A stretch of DNA of 64,000 bases from Ricordea florida (Eukaryota; Cnidaria; Anthozoa; Corallimorpharia; Ricordeidae), in assembly GCA_949710005.1 (NCBI GenBank), contig OX453276.1:4507701-4571700 (forward strand). The letters run 5' to 3'. A program made the position numbers and the translations under genes. This document shows, in pieces, positions 63,809 to 64,000 of the stretch. Every line of letters starts with the position of its first letter. Positions within the stretch are counted from its first letter, which is position 1. Below the pieces are notes generated by a model, which was not told the DNA's origin, did not search any database, and saw nothing but the letters and a program-made list of their open reading frames with translations.

Positions 63809-64000
63809 GTATGAAGGAAACTTGGTTTATTTGTTTGCTGATCAATATCCTTTTAGGTCACTGTTATAAAAAAAGCTGCAGGTTCTAAGAAAATGGCTTT
63901 GGAATTTACTTTGTCACTATTTAGTTTTTATCTGAAAATTTAGCTTTTATTGACCATATGAAATTGCTTGTTGCTGTCAGCATTACCCTCCCACCCCTCC

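Overview
This window looks like nuclear DNA of an anthozoan cnidarian, most likely a stony coral. That is inferred from intron-bearing metazoan genes (extended synaptotagmins, vanin, NAT8-like, PHTF-like), a dense load of palindromic MITEs, tRNA-derived SINEs and a Polinton with coral-type accessory genes. Nothing here is prokaryotic.

Layout. Positions 1-1430 are repeat-rich flank ending in a foldback MITE. Positions 1431-16912 are one complete Polinton/Maverick (15.5 kb, about 0.49 kb terminal inverted repeats, TATGAC target duplication). It encodes a double jelly-roll major capsid protein, a likely penton protein, a packaging ATPase, a retroviral-type integrase, protein-primed DNA polymerase B (frameshifted), several small membrane proteins and two unknown early-type genes. 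Nearly every gene has a TTTAAA-type box 17-27 nt before its ATG, and both left-arm genes end in the same hairpin. Positions 16913-19355 hold nested MITEs. A NAT8-like acetyltransferase sits at 19356-20069 (-). A large multidomain gene (32428-24090, -) with zinc-binding, RING-like and putative cysteine-protease regions is cut by an intact, apparently recent Ty3/gypsy element at 24571-29178 (identical 197-bp LTRs, GTATC duplication).

Further right are a truncated LINE, a foldback and an inverted SINE pair, then a vanin-like pantetheinase (36529-38061, -). Two extended synaptotagmin genes lie head to head: an intronless one (39856-42117, -) and one split into three exons (45695-53019, +). The first intron of the latter carries a piggyBac element whose transposase has lost its catalytic core. 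Positions 55498-57628 are a foldback element whose long inverted arms are minisatellites, with a CAAAAT duplication. A PHTF-like gene begins at 58913 (+). Its second exon is at 63749-63808, and its 4.8-kb intron holds tandem repeats, a Harbinger-type MITE and a LINE tail.

How it fits together. The host genes are ordinary single-copy-looking metazoan genes. The accessory interest is in mobile DNA: a virus-like element with its own transcription punctuation, a retrotransposon that splits a transposon-like gene, and several nested insertions that give a relative order of events.
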